A DNA stretch of 64,000 nt from Novosphingobium aerophilum (GTDB lineage: Bacteria > Pseudomonadota > Alphaproteobacteria > Sphingomonadales > Sphingomonadaceae): the NCBI RefSeq assembly GCF_014230305.1, contig NZ_JACLAU010000001.1:420049-484048 (forward strand), in the 5' to 3' direction. Below are positions 20,983 to 29,058 of this stretch, piece by piece. Within the stretch, counting starts at the first letter, position 1; each line of letters opens with the position of its first letter. The notes beneath the pieces were generated by a model that made no database searches, was not told where the DNA came from, and worked only from the letters and a program-made list of their open reading frames with translations. A program made the position numbers and the translations under genes.

Positions 20983-21020
20983 AGAATCTTTGTTATTTTG
21001 GCCGACGAAGGAGTTTGGAA

Positions 21021-21296
21021 ATGGGCAAGAAACACAAGCCGGAGGAGATCATCGGCAAGCTGCGTGAGGCCGAGATCGTGCTGGCGCAGGGCGGGACGGT
21101 GTCAGATGCATGCCGCCGGATCGGTGTTACCGAGCAGAGTTACTACCGCTGGCGCAAGGAATATGGCGGGCTGAAGATGGACCAGGCCCGGCGGATGAAA
21201 GAGCTGGAGAAGGAGAATACGCGGCTGCGCCGGGCGGTATCGGACCTGACGCTCGACAAGCTGATCCTGCAGGAGGCTGCACGGGGAAATTACTGA
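21021..21296 (+). CDS. IS3-family transposase OrfA
   Basis: This 91-residue protein has a helix-turn-helix (IIGKLREAEIVLAQGGTVSDACRRIGVTEQSYYRWRKEYGG) followed by a leucine-zipper-like region ending LILQEAARGNY, as in IS3-family OrfA. GAAGGAG precedes ATG 21021. OrfB overlaps in the -1 frame near 21290, where programmed frameshifting normally makes the OrfAB transposase. Confidence 0.92.
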   Translation: MGKKHKPEEIIGKLREAEIVLAQGGTVSDACRRIGVTEQSYYRWRKEYGGLKMDQARRMKELEKENTRLRRAVSDLTLDKLILQEAARGNY

Positions 21297-21894
21297 GCCC
21301 TGCAAGGCGCCGGCGCTGCATCGATCACATCAGAGGAATAATGGCTGTCTCAGAGCGGCGGGTGTGCCGTGTGCTCGGGCAACATAGATCGACGCAGCGT
21401 AAAGCGCCGCGCGGGGCAGATGATGAAGCCGCGCTGACCGAGGATATCATCGCACTCGCCAGACAATACGGTCGCTACGGCTATCGCCGGGTGACCGCCT
21501 TGCTGCGCGAGGCAGGGTGGCATGTGAGCTTCAAGCGGGTCGAACGGATCTGGAAGCTCGAGGGGCTCAAGGTGCCACAGAAGCAACCGAAGCGCAGCCG
21601 GCTCTGGCTCAATGATGGATCGTGCATCCGTCTGCGGCCTGAGTATCCCGGCCATGTGTGGTCCTATGACTTCGTCGAAGGCCGCACGCACGATGGTCGC
21701 AAGTTCCGTATCCTGGCGATTATCGACGAGGCCAGCCGGGAATGTCTGGCGCTGATCGTCGCGCGCAAGCTCAGGAGTGAAGATGTGCTGGCAGCCCTGG
21801 CCGAGTTGTTCGTTACGCGCGGACCGCCGGCCAACATACGGTCAGACAACGTCCTAGGTCGGGAAGCAGCGGCGGAAAACGGCCAGCAGGTCTC

Positions 21895-22063
21895 GTTGCG
21901 CCGATTGCGATCAGCGCTGATGTCGTTCTGATCCAGATGGCTTCCATCGTCAAGGAATGCGCTCTCGGCCATAGCAAACACAGGATCCAGCGGCCGAGCA
22001 GGTCGTGGTCCTCACCGTCCTTAAAATGAGATGCGGATGCCAGATGGAAGGCCCGAACATTAT
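21895..22063 (-). ncRNA. candidate bridge RNA region downstream of the IS110-family transposase
   Basis: The noncoding end after the transposase stop can fold into consecutive hairpins: GATGG/CCATC (21936-21948), CTCGGCC/GGCCGAG with a 21-nt loop (21964-21998), and the palindrome ATCAGCGCTGAT (21910-21921). IS110-family elements encode a bridge RNA in a noncoding end, the downstream one in the IS1111 subgroup. The assignment rests on position and predicted pairing only. Confidence 0.4.
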
Positions 22064-23356
22064 CTACAGGGTCGCCGTAGCGCCCTCACGGCACAGCAGA
22101 GAGGGGTCCTTCCATCTGGTGTCCGCCCGTTCGACGAACGGGCGGTACTCGGCTCCCGTCTTGATGACGGCGTGAGCGACGCGCGCCATCTTGGCGGTGA
22201 GTGCGGTCATCGCCTTGCGGCGGCGATCAGGGTCGTTGCCATGGCCGGCGACATAACGGCCAAGCTTGTCGCGGAAGCTGTTGTCGCGCTGGCGGATGGC
22301 AACCTGGGTCGCCATCCAGAAGGTTCGCCGTAGCCGGGCGTTGCCGTACTTGGAGAGCTTGGTCCGCCCGCGGAATGTGCCCGACTGGCAGGTCGCCAGA
22401 TCGAGGCCACAGAACTTGAGAAACTGCCGATGATGGGCGAACCGGCGAAGGTCGCCTGCTTCGGCGAGGATGGTCAGTGCGTTGATCGGCCCGATCCCTG
22501 GGATCATGCGCAACAACTGGTAATCGCGGTTGTCGCTCAGCATGGCATGAGCGGTTCGTTCGATCTCGTCGCGATGCCGGATGAGGCTCCTGGCTTGAGC
22601 GATAACCATGCGGAACATGGTGATTGCGACCGAGTTCTCATTGATGGGCAGCGCCACCGAGGCACAGGCCGTCTCGTAGATGTCGTTGATTAACCGCGCC
22701 TTGGACACTTTGCGACCGACGAGAGACCAAGCCTCGCGCGTGAAGCCTTCCTGGCCGAGCGCCGTCATGCTGGCAGGGGTTGGAAAGCGCTCGAGCAGGG
22801 CCAGAAACCAGTCGGACCGGCTGTTGCCAGCGAAGCGTTCAATCTCAGGAAAATACAGCGGCAGGTAGTGTGTCAGGATCCGATGCCAGGTCTGGGTCTT
22901 GGCCTTGGAGATGGCTTCATGGGTCTTCGACATCTCCTGCAGGTCGTTGATCCCGGCGGCCAGCGGATCGACGTAACGCTGGGTGGCACCGATCCGCAGC
23001 ATGTGCAGGATCACCTGCGCATCCTTGGAATCGTTCTTATCCCAACCATTGTGCAGCGCCTCGCGGGTGCGAGCCAAGGCAACCGACGAAATCAGTCGCA
23101 GCTCGAAGCCTGCCGAGAGCAGCCGATGCGCCAGAGTGCGATGGTAGTTGCCGGTGGCCTCGAAGCCGACGACGATCGGGCGCCCTATGCTTCCGAGCTC
23201 GTCGGCGAGGCGATCGTAGTCAGCCTTGGTGGCCATGATCGTCATGCGCCGGCGGCGGCCGCCTTCAGGGCGTTCGATCAGCACCTCCTGCCGGTGCTTC
23301 GACATATCGATGGCTACCAGCACGGCGTCGGCGGGAGTAGAACTGCGCTTGGTCAT
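22064..23356 (-). CDS. IS110-family DEDD transposase
   Basis: This 430-residue protein has the RuvC-like DEDD domain at the N-terminus: VAIDMSKHRQEV (first Asp), VVGFEATGNYHR (Glu) and GWDKNDSKDAQV (Asp pair). The C-terminal Transposase_20 domain holds RMIPGIGPINALTILAEAG and the nucleophilic-serine region SGTFRGRTKLSKYGNARLRR. It is full length and apparently intact. These recombinases work with a bridge RNA and leave no ordinary target duplication. Confidence 0.95.
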   Translation of the reverse strand: MTKRSSTPADAVLVAIDMSKHRQEVLIERPEGGRRRRMTIMATKADYDRLADELGSIGRPIVVGFEATGNYHRTLAHRLLSAGFELRLISSVALARTREALHNGWDKNDSKDAQVILHMLRIGATQRYVDPLAAGINDLQEMSKTHEAISKAKTQTWHRILTHYLPLYFPEIERFAGNSRSDWFLALLERFPTPASMTALGQEGFTREAWSLVGRKVSKARLINDIYETACASVALPINENSVAITMFRMVIAQARSLIRHRDEIERTAHAMLSDNRDYQLLRMIPGIGPINALTILAEAGDLRRFAHHRQFLKFCGLDLATCQSGTFRGRTKLSKYGNARLRRTFWMATQVAIRQRDNSFRDKLGRYVAGHGNDPDRRRKAMTALTAKMARVAHAVIKTGAEYRPFVERADTRWKDPSLLCREGATATL

Positions 23357-23423
23357 GGTCGGTCAGTCTCCAAAGTGTTGAGTCGACAACTTCACTTTAG
23401 AGACCTGCTGGCCGGTCATGACT

Positions 23424-23471
23424 GCCTTGATGAAGCCGGCGGGCGCTACGCGCCCTTGTCTTCATCAAGGC
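23424..23471. repeat. strong two-tier hairpin beside the IS110-family element
   Basis: GCCTTGATGAAG (23424-23435) pairs perfectly with CTTCATCAAGGC (23460-23471), and an inner GGGCGC (23441-23446) pairs with GCGCCC (23450-23455). The 48-nt structure lies between the right subterminal repeat and the resumption of the IS3 orfB. It could be a target hairpin, a REP-like unit or part of the IS end. Confidence 0.7.
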
Positions 23472-23858
23472 AATGCGGCCCTTCGAGGGACCGGTTCCCA
23501 ATGTGCTACGGCCCGGAATTTATCGCGAATGCCGTGCAGCAATGGCTGGCGAAGGTTGGTGTGAACACCCTCTACATCACGCCCGGCAGCCCATGGGAGA
23601 ATGGCTACTGCGAGTCCTTCAACGGCAGCATGCGTGACGAGCTCTTGAACGGGGAGATCTTCTACACCCTGGCCGAGGCGAAAATCCTGATCGAGGCCTG
23701 GCGTCGCCACTACAACACCATCAGGCCGCACAGCGCGCTGGGCTACCGCCCGCCGGCCCCAGAAGCGGCAATGCCGCCATGGCCGCCCTCCGGTTCCGCT
23801 TCGCTCCACCTCCGGCCAGCCATGGCGCAGGAGGCAACAATGCACTAACAATCAACCC

Positions 23859-23882
23859 GGACCACTCAGTGGGGGCCGGTCA
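23859..23882 (-). repeat. IS3 right terminal inverted repeat
   Basis: Read on the minus strand it starts TGACCGGCCCCC and ends AGTGGTCC, matching the left repeat at 20958-20982. It ends directly where the truncated TBDR reading frame begins. Confidence 0.85.
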
Positions 23883-25547
23883 ATTCCCGCCCTGCCGACC
23901 AACACCTCGGCCCAGGTCGGGTTCAATCTCAGCCCGCTGCTCGGGCCGGGCGCGGCGCACTCCGACGTGCGGATCAAGGAGTATGGGACCAATGCCGAGC
24001 TGAAGCACCAGTTCGGTGACAATTGGCAGGCCCGCGCCCTGGTGAACTGGAGCGAGACGTCGAGCAGCTACAGCCTGACGCGCCTCAACACCGCCCGCCT
24101 GAACGCCGCCAGCGCGCCGAGCGCAGCGGCGACGACGGCGACCGCGTTCAATCCGATCGACGTGACCAAGAACAATGCCGCGCTGGTGGCCGACCTGACC
24201 GACAACGAGCTGGCCGGCGAGACCAAGAACTCGCTCGTCAATCTGCGGCTGATCCTGGAAGGCAAGCTGTTGACCCTGCCCGCCGGTGACGTGCGGCTGG
24301 CGGTGGGCGGCGAGTACATGGATGACAGCCTGAGCCTGCGTCAGGATGCGGACATCCGCATCGGCACGCTCTCCAACCGGCCGTTCACCCTCTACTCGCG
24401 CAAGGTCAGCTCGCTCTTCGGCGAACTGCAGATCCCGGTGATCGCCGGGTCGGACGGCCGGCCGATGCTCACCGTCGCGGCATCGGGGCGCTATGATCAC
24501 TATTCGGACTTCGGCAACACGACCAATCCCAAGATCGGTTTGACCTTCAAGCCGGTCAGCTGGTTCACCCTGAGGGGCAACTGGGGCACGTCGTTCACCG
24601 CGCCGACCGGGCTCGATCAGCTCAAGTCGGCCAACAGCACCTTCTCGTTCTTCCCCTTCGTGCCCTTCACCGACGCGACCCGGCCGAACGTGACCGGCGG
24701 CACCGCGATCGCGCTGCAGGGCTCGCAGGCCAACCTGCAGCCGCAGACCGCCACGACCTGGTCGGTCGGGTTCGACATCCAGCCCATGTCGTCCCTGAAG
24801 TTCAGCGCCAACTATTATGACGTCAACTTCAAGGACATCCTGTCGACCCCGACCCCCAACGCGGGCATCTTCACGACCTTCCCGAACAATATCCAGTACG
24901 GATCGTCGCTGACCGTCGCACAGGTCAATTCGTTCTTTGCCAACAAGGGGCCCTATACCCCCAGCCAGCAGGCCCAGCTGGCGGCGGCGATCGCCCAGGC
25001 CGGGACCAACCCGATCGTGGAACTGGTTGATTTCCGGACCGGAAACTTCGGCATCCTCCGCGTCAAGGGTCTGGACTTCAACCTGACCTACAACCGTGTG
25101 ACCGATTTCGGCGGGTTCGACTTCACCCTGTCCGGCAACCACCAATTCTCGCGCAAGACCCAGGTCAGCCCGAGCGCACCGGTGGCCGACGACAACGCCG
25201 GTCAGTTCCCGAAGTGGTTCCTGCAGGCCGGGGCCGGGGTCAATGTCGGCGGGCTGCGGGCGCAGGCAAGCTGGAACTACAACGGGGGCTACAAGCTGGC
25301 GGCACCGACCACCTCGGTCCCGGTGCAGACCAAGATCGGCTCGTTCAGCACGGTGAACCTGTTCTTCCAGTACAAGGTGCCGGCCGACAGCGGGATCCTC
25401 AAGGACCTGAGCTTCACGCTGAACGTGGACAACGTCTTCGATCAGGCGCCGCCGATCTTCCTCGGCAACACCACGGCCGATTCCGGCTATGCCAATGGCT
25501 TCACCCTGGGCCGGCTGTTCAACTTCGGCGTCTCGAAGAAGTTCTGA
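23883..25547 (+). pseudogene. TonB-dependent receptor, 3' fragment cut by the IS3 element
   Basis: The frame is open from the IS right end to TGA 25545-25547, giving about 554 residues of the outer-membrane beta-barrel. It contains LAVGGEYMDDSLSLRQ, WFTLRGNWGTSFTAPTGLDQLKSAN, LQPQTATTWSVGFDIQP and the closing TLGRLFNFGVSKKF, all typical TBDR barrel motifs with a terminal Phe. The signal peptide, plug and first strands are absent. The stub heads the glycosidase operon, so the intact gene presumably imported the glycoside. Confidence 0.88.
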
Positions 25548-25633
25548 ACAAAGGCCCAATTGATGTAACGGTAGGCCCGGCCAGCGCATCCGCGCCGGCC
25601 GGGCCGAACCGCTTCGAAAGACAGGATAGCTTC

Positions 25634-27781
25634 ATGACCGCACGCATCAGCCGCCCGCTCGCCGCGCTGCTCCTGGCCAGCCTGACGATGCCCGTCCTTG
25701 CCCAGGATAAGGCCGGCGCCCCGAAAGGCGGAGCAGTGCAGCTGACGGACGAGGCCTACAAGGTCTTCGCCCAACCTTACATCGACAAAGACGAGTGGCG
25801 CGATCAGCCGGTGCGGCACCGCTATGTCCACGGGGGATTCAAGGGCACCGATGCGCGGTTCTCATTCTACTTTCCGCCGCCGGCGCAGTACCAGGGCCGC
25901 TTCTTCCAGCACGTCACGCCCGTGCCGGGGAGCGAGAACGAGGGGCAGACCATGCCCCCCGGCGCCTTCAACAAGATCGGTTTCGCCATCGCCAGCGGGG
26001 CCTACTTCGTCGAGACCAACGGCGGCGGGACGGTGAACCTGGGCGATGGCTCGGCGGTGCGCCAGCCCGATCCCTCGCTGACGGCCTACAAGGCGAACGC
26101 CGCCGCCGCGATCTATTCGCGCACCGTGGCGCGCGACATTTACAAGGGCCTGCCGCTGGGCGCGAAGCGGCCGTTCGGCTATCTCTACGGCGGCTCGGGC
26201 GGAGCTTTCCGCACCATCGTCGGGTTCGAGAGCGCCCCGGGCGTGTGGGATGGCGCCGTGCCCTATGTCCCGGGATCGCCGATGGCCATTCCGAACATGT
26301 TCACCACCCGCATCCGCGCGATGCGCATCCTGGACGACAAGTTCCCGCAGATCCTTGACGCGATCGAGCCGGGCGGCAGCGGCGATCCCTATGCCGGGCT
26401 GACCCCGCAGCAGGCCGACGTGCTGCGCGAGGTGACGCGGATGGGCTTCCCGATGCGGTCGTGGTTCGGCTGGAAGACCATGGGCATCCACGGGCTCGCC
26501 GCGCTCTATCCGGCGATCAAGATGGTCGACGCCTCCTACTTCACCGATTTCTGGACCAAGCCGGGCTACCTCGGTTTCGACCATCCCGAGCAGTTCGCCG
26601 ACGCCCGCCTGCAGTTCTCGAGCACGATCGGCGCGCTGATCACCGGGGCGGAGGCGGAACGGCTCGGGCTCAACACCGATGCCAGCAACAACCGCGAGCG
26701 GGGCGGGGTGGACACCGCGTTCAAGGCGCGCGCGGATGAAGAGGGCAAGCGCATCGTCGCGGTCCGGCTGAGCGCCATGCCGCCCAAGGTCAATTTCCTC
26801 GGCGGGGACCTGGCGGTGCTGGGCGGCAATGCCAAGGGCAGCCTGATCCCGGTGGCCCGGGTGATCGGAGACATCGCCGTCCTGGGGGTGACCGATCCCA
26901 AGGTCGTGGCCAAGCTGGCTGCGGGGGACGAGGTGCGGATCGACAATTCCAACTTCCTCGCGCTCGAAACCTACCACTGGCACCAGGTGCCGGGGCCGGA
27001 CTTCAAGGTCTGGGACCAGTTCCGCGGTGCGGACGGCAAGCCGCTCTATCCGCAGCGGCCTTTCCTGATGGGCCCCGCCTTCATGCGCGCCAGCTTTGGA
27101 CCGATGCAGACCGGGGTGTTCCAAGGCAAGATGATCCTCATGTCCTCGCTGTGGGACCGCGAGGCTATGCCGTGGCAGGCCGACTGGTACCGCCAGCGCA
27201 TCGCGCAGCATTTTGGCGCCGCGGCCGATCAGCACGTGCGCCTGTGGTACACCGACTATGCCCAGCACGGTGACGAGCTGGGGATCGAGGATGCGACCCG
27301 CACGGTGAGCTACAACGGTCCGCTGCAGCAGGCGCTGCGCGACCTGTCGGCCTGGGTCGAGCGCGGCGTGGTGCCGCCCCCGTCGACGCAGTACCAGGTG
27401 GCGGACGGCCAGGTCATCGTCGCCCCGACGGCGGCCGAGCGCCAGGGGATCCAGCCGGTGGTGCGGCTGACGGTCAATGGCGGGGCGCGCATCGCGGTGC
27501 GGACCGGGCAGCCGGTGCAGTTCGTCGGCGCGATCACCGCCGCCCCGGGAGGCGGCACGATCACCGCCGCGGAGTGGGACTTCGACGGCTCCGGGCACTT
27601 CGCCACCGCCGGCAAGGTTGGTCGCGGGCGCAAGGCGGTGACGGTCACCGCCAGCCACACCTTCGACAAGCCGGGCACCTGGTTCGTCACCCTGCGCGGA
27701 TCGGCGCAGCGTCCGGCGGCGCAGGGCACGCCCTATGCCGTACTTCAGAACCTCGACCGGGTGCGCGTGGTGGTGCAATGA
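25634..27781 (+). CDS. exported hydrolase-like protein with C-terminal PKD-like domain
   Basis: This 715-residue protein has a signal peptide (cleavage after VLAQ near residue 24). A nucleophile-elbow-like motif GYLYGGSGGAF places Ser188 in GGSGG, and HGDELG occurs late in the protein; together these suggest an alpha/beta-hydrolase-type esterase acting in the periplasm. Residues from about 600 on form a PKD-like domain (AAEWDFDGSGHF, HTFDKPGTWFVTLRG). I do not recognise an exact family; a tannase- or feruloyl-esterase-like role is a guess from context. The stop overlaps the MFS start (ATGA). Confidence 0.7.
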   Translation: MTARISRPLAALLLASLTMPVLAQDKAGAPKGGAVQLTDEAYKVFAQPYIDKDEWRDQPVRHRYVHGGFKGTDARFSFYFPPPAQYQGRFFQHVTPVPGSENEGQTMPPGAFNKIGFAIASGAYFVETNGGGTVNLGDGSAVRQPDPSLTAYKANAAAAIYSRTVARDIYKGLPLGAKRPFGYLYGGSGGAFRTIVGFESAPGVWDGAVPYVPGSPMAIPNMFTTRIRAMRILDDKFPQILDAIEPGGSGDPYAGLTPQQADVLREVTRMGFPMRSWFGWKTMGIHGLAALYPAIKMVDASYFTDFWTKPGYLGFDHPEQFADARLQFSSTIGALITGAEAERLGLNTDASNNRERGGVDTAFKARADEEGKRIVAVRLSAMPPKVNFLGGDLAVLGGNAKGSLIPVARVIGDIAVLGVTDPKVVAKLAAGDEVRIDNSNFLALETYHWHQVPGPDFKVWDQFRGADGKPLYPQRPFLMGPAFMRASFGPMQTGVFQGKMILMSSLWDREAMPWQADWYRQRIAQHFGAAADQHVRLWYTDYAQHGDELGIEDATRTVSYNGPLQQALRDLSAWVERGVVPPPSTQYQVADGQVIVAPTAAERQGIQPVVRLTVNGGARIAVRTGQPVQFVGAITAAPGGGTITAAEWDFDGSGHFATAGKVGRGRKAVTVTASHTFDKPGTWFVTLRGSAQRPAAQGTPYAVLQNLDRVRVVVQ

Positions 27782-29058
27782 CCGAGCGAGCGGGGAACGC
27801 CGGGGCGGCTCCAGACACAGCAGGCCGGTCCGCGGTCTGGCGCGACACGATTCTGGCAGGCCTGGCCAACTACATCGATTCCGGGTCGATCGTGGCCGGG
27901 TCGCTGGCGCTGGCGCTCTGGGTTGAGACCTACCACATCTCGCCCACCATGCTGGGGCTGATCGGGGCGTTCAGTGCCAATGCCATCTCGGCCGGGGTCG
28001 GGGCGCTGATCGGCGGGGTGCTGTGCGACCGGTTCGGCCGCAAGCGCATCTACCAGTTCGACATGCTGTTCTACGCCTTCGGCATGGCCTGGCTGACCTT
28101 CGCCACCGCGCCGTGGATGATCTTCACCGGCTTCGTCCTGGTCGGCCTCGCGGTGGGCGCCGATATTCCGGCCTCATGGTCGCTGATCGCCGAGCTCGCC
28201 CCCAAGCGCGAACGCGGACGGTTCAGCGGAATTGCCCAGGTGCTGTGGTACCTCGGCCCGGTGGTCGTCCTGCTGCTCGGCCTGGTGCTGGCCCCCTATG
28301 GCATCCTGGGGATCCGGCTGATCTTCGGCCACCTGATGGTGATCGCCCTGGTGCTGACGCTGTTCCGCAGCCGGATGCACGAATCCGCCTACTGGACCGA
28401 GGCCAAGGCGGCGTCGGCCGGCGGACCGGAGGCGAACTGGCGGCAACTGCTGACGCCGCGCCACCTCCGCTCGATCCTGTTCCTGGTCGGCATGTATGGC
28501 TTCTGGAACCTGTGGGCGGGGACCAACGGGTTCTTCTTCCCCTATATCCTGCGCACGGTCGGGGGGCAGAGCCAGGAGGCCAGCGTGGCGCTGCAGGCGC
28601 TCAATTTCGGGCTGGGCATCGTCTCGATCCTGCTGGTGTTCATGCGGCTGGCCGACCGGGTGAACCAGCGGGTCCTGTTCATGACCTCGGCGCTGCTCCA
28701 GATCGGCGGCATGGCGCTGCTCGCGCTCCTGCCGCTGACCCGCGAAGTGGCGCTGCTGCACGTCTGCATCATGGCGGCGGCCTGCGGCTTCGGCGCCCAG
28801 TCGTTCTTCCAGCTGTGGAGCAGCGAGCTGTTCCCGACCCTGCTGCGCAGCACCGCGCAGGGCGTGACCTTCGCGATCGTGCGGATCGGCCTGGGCTGTT
28901 TCAGCTTTTTCGTGCCGATGCTGACGGCCACGGGCTTCCACACCCTCGCCTGGATCCTGGTCGGCTTCCTCGCGGCCAGCGCCGTGATCGGCTGGATCGG
29001 GGCACCCCGCAACGAAGGCAAGAGCCTGGAGGAGATCGAGGCCGCGCATGGTGCCTGA
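27778..29058 (+). CDS. MFS transporter, probable sugar/glycoside importer
   Basis: This 426-residue protein has about 12 transmembrane helices. The 2-3 loop reads GGVLCDRFGRKRIY, helices 4-5 contain GLAVGADIPASWSLIAELAPKRERGRFSG, and the C-terminus EGKSLEEIEAA resembles sugar porters. It overlaps the upstream hydrolase gene by 4 bp and the rhamnosidase gene by 11 bp. Since GH78 has no signal peptide, this transporter probably brings a rhamnoside or its product into the cytoplasm. Confidence 0.86.
   Translation: MTERAGNAGAAPDTAGRSAVWRDTILAGLANYIDSGSIVAGSLALALWVETYHISPTMLGLIGAFSANAISAGVGALIGGVLCDRFGRKRIYQFDMLFYAFGMAWLTFATAPWMIFTGFVLVGLAVGADIPASWSLIAELAPKRERGRFSGIAQVLWYLGPVVVLLLGLVLAPYGILGIRLIFGHLMVIALVLTLFRSRMHESAYWTEAKAASAGGPEANWRQLLTPRHLRSILFLVGMYGFWNLWAGTNGFFFPYILRTVGGQSQEASVALQALNFGLGIVSILLVFMRLADRVNQRVLFMTSALLQIGGMALLALLPLTREVALLHVCIMAAACGFGAQSFFQLWSSELFPTLLRSTAQGVTFAIVRIGLGCFSFFVPMLTATGFHTLAWILVGFLAASAVIGWIGAPRNEGKSLEEIEAAHGA

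Larger units (their letters stand above)
21881..23413 (-). mobile_element. IS110-family (IS1111-like) insertion sequence inside the IS3 orfB
   Basis: A 14-bp perfect inverted repeat (GGCCAGCAGGTCTC at 21881-21894, its complement at 23400-23413) brackets a DEDD transposase on the minus strand. Subterminal inverted repeats, a short upstream end (about 43 bp) and a long downstream end (about 170 bp) are the IS1111-subgroup layout. The IS3 sequence is broken between 21851 and 23520, so 29 bp on the left and 106 bp on the right lie outside the repeats and are unexplained. They may be true IS tips or an older small insertion. Confidence 0.8.
21293..23848 (+). pseudogene. IS3-family transposase OrfB, split by an IS110-family insertion
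   Basis: The 5' part (21293-21851) encodes LLSPARRRRCIDHI through VWSYDFVEGRTHDG (first catalytic Asp) to NIRSDN (second Asp). The 3' part (23520-23848) resumes exactly with GPEFIANAVQQWL and carries the third catalytic residue in SPWENGYCESFNG, then RPHSALGYRPP. The two halves would form one uninterrupted DDE integrase-type protein. About 1.67 kb separates them, so the IS3 copy cannot make transposase and is immobile by itself. Confidence 0.88.
20958..23882 (+). mobile_element. IS3-family insertion sequence, interrupted by an IS110-family element
   Basis: The ends are imperfect inverted repeats, TGATCTGCCCCC...GGTGGTCC at 20958-20982 and its counterpart at 23859-23882. Inside are orfA and a split orfB. 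Without the insertion between 21851 and 23520 the element is about 1.26 kb, the usual IS3 length. The flanking triplets (GTG on the left, ATT on the right) do not match, so there is no target duplication. The flanks are 3' parts of two different genes on opposite strands, which indicates rearrangement after insertion. Confidence 0.9.

Noticed and set aside
22868..23848. 326-codon plus-strand frame
   Set aside because: Its first two thirds are antisense to the IS110 transposase; only the final part from 23520 is meaningful, as the 3' end of IS3 orfB.
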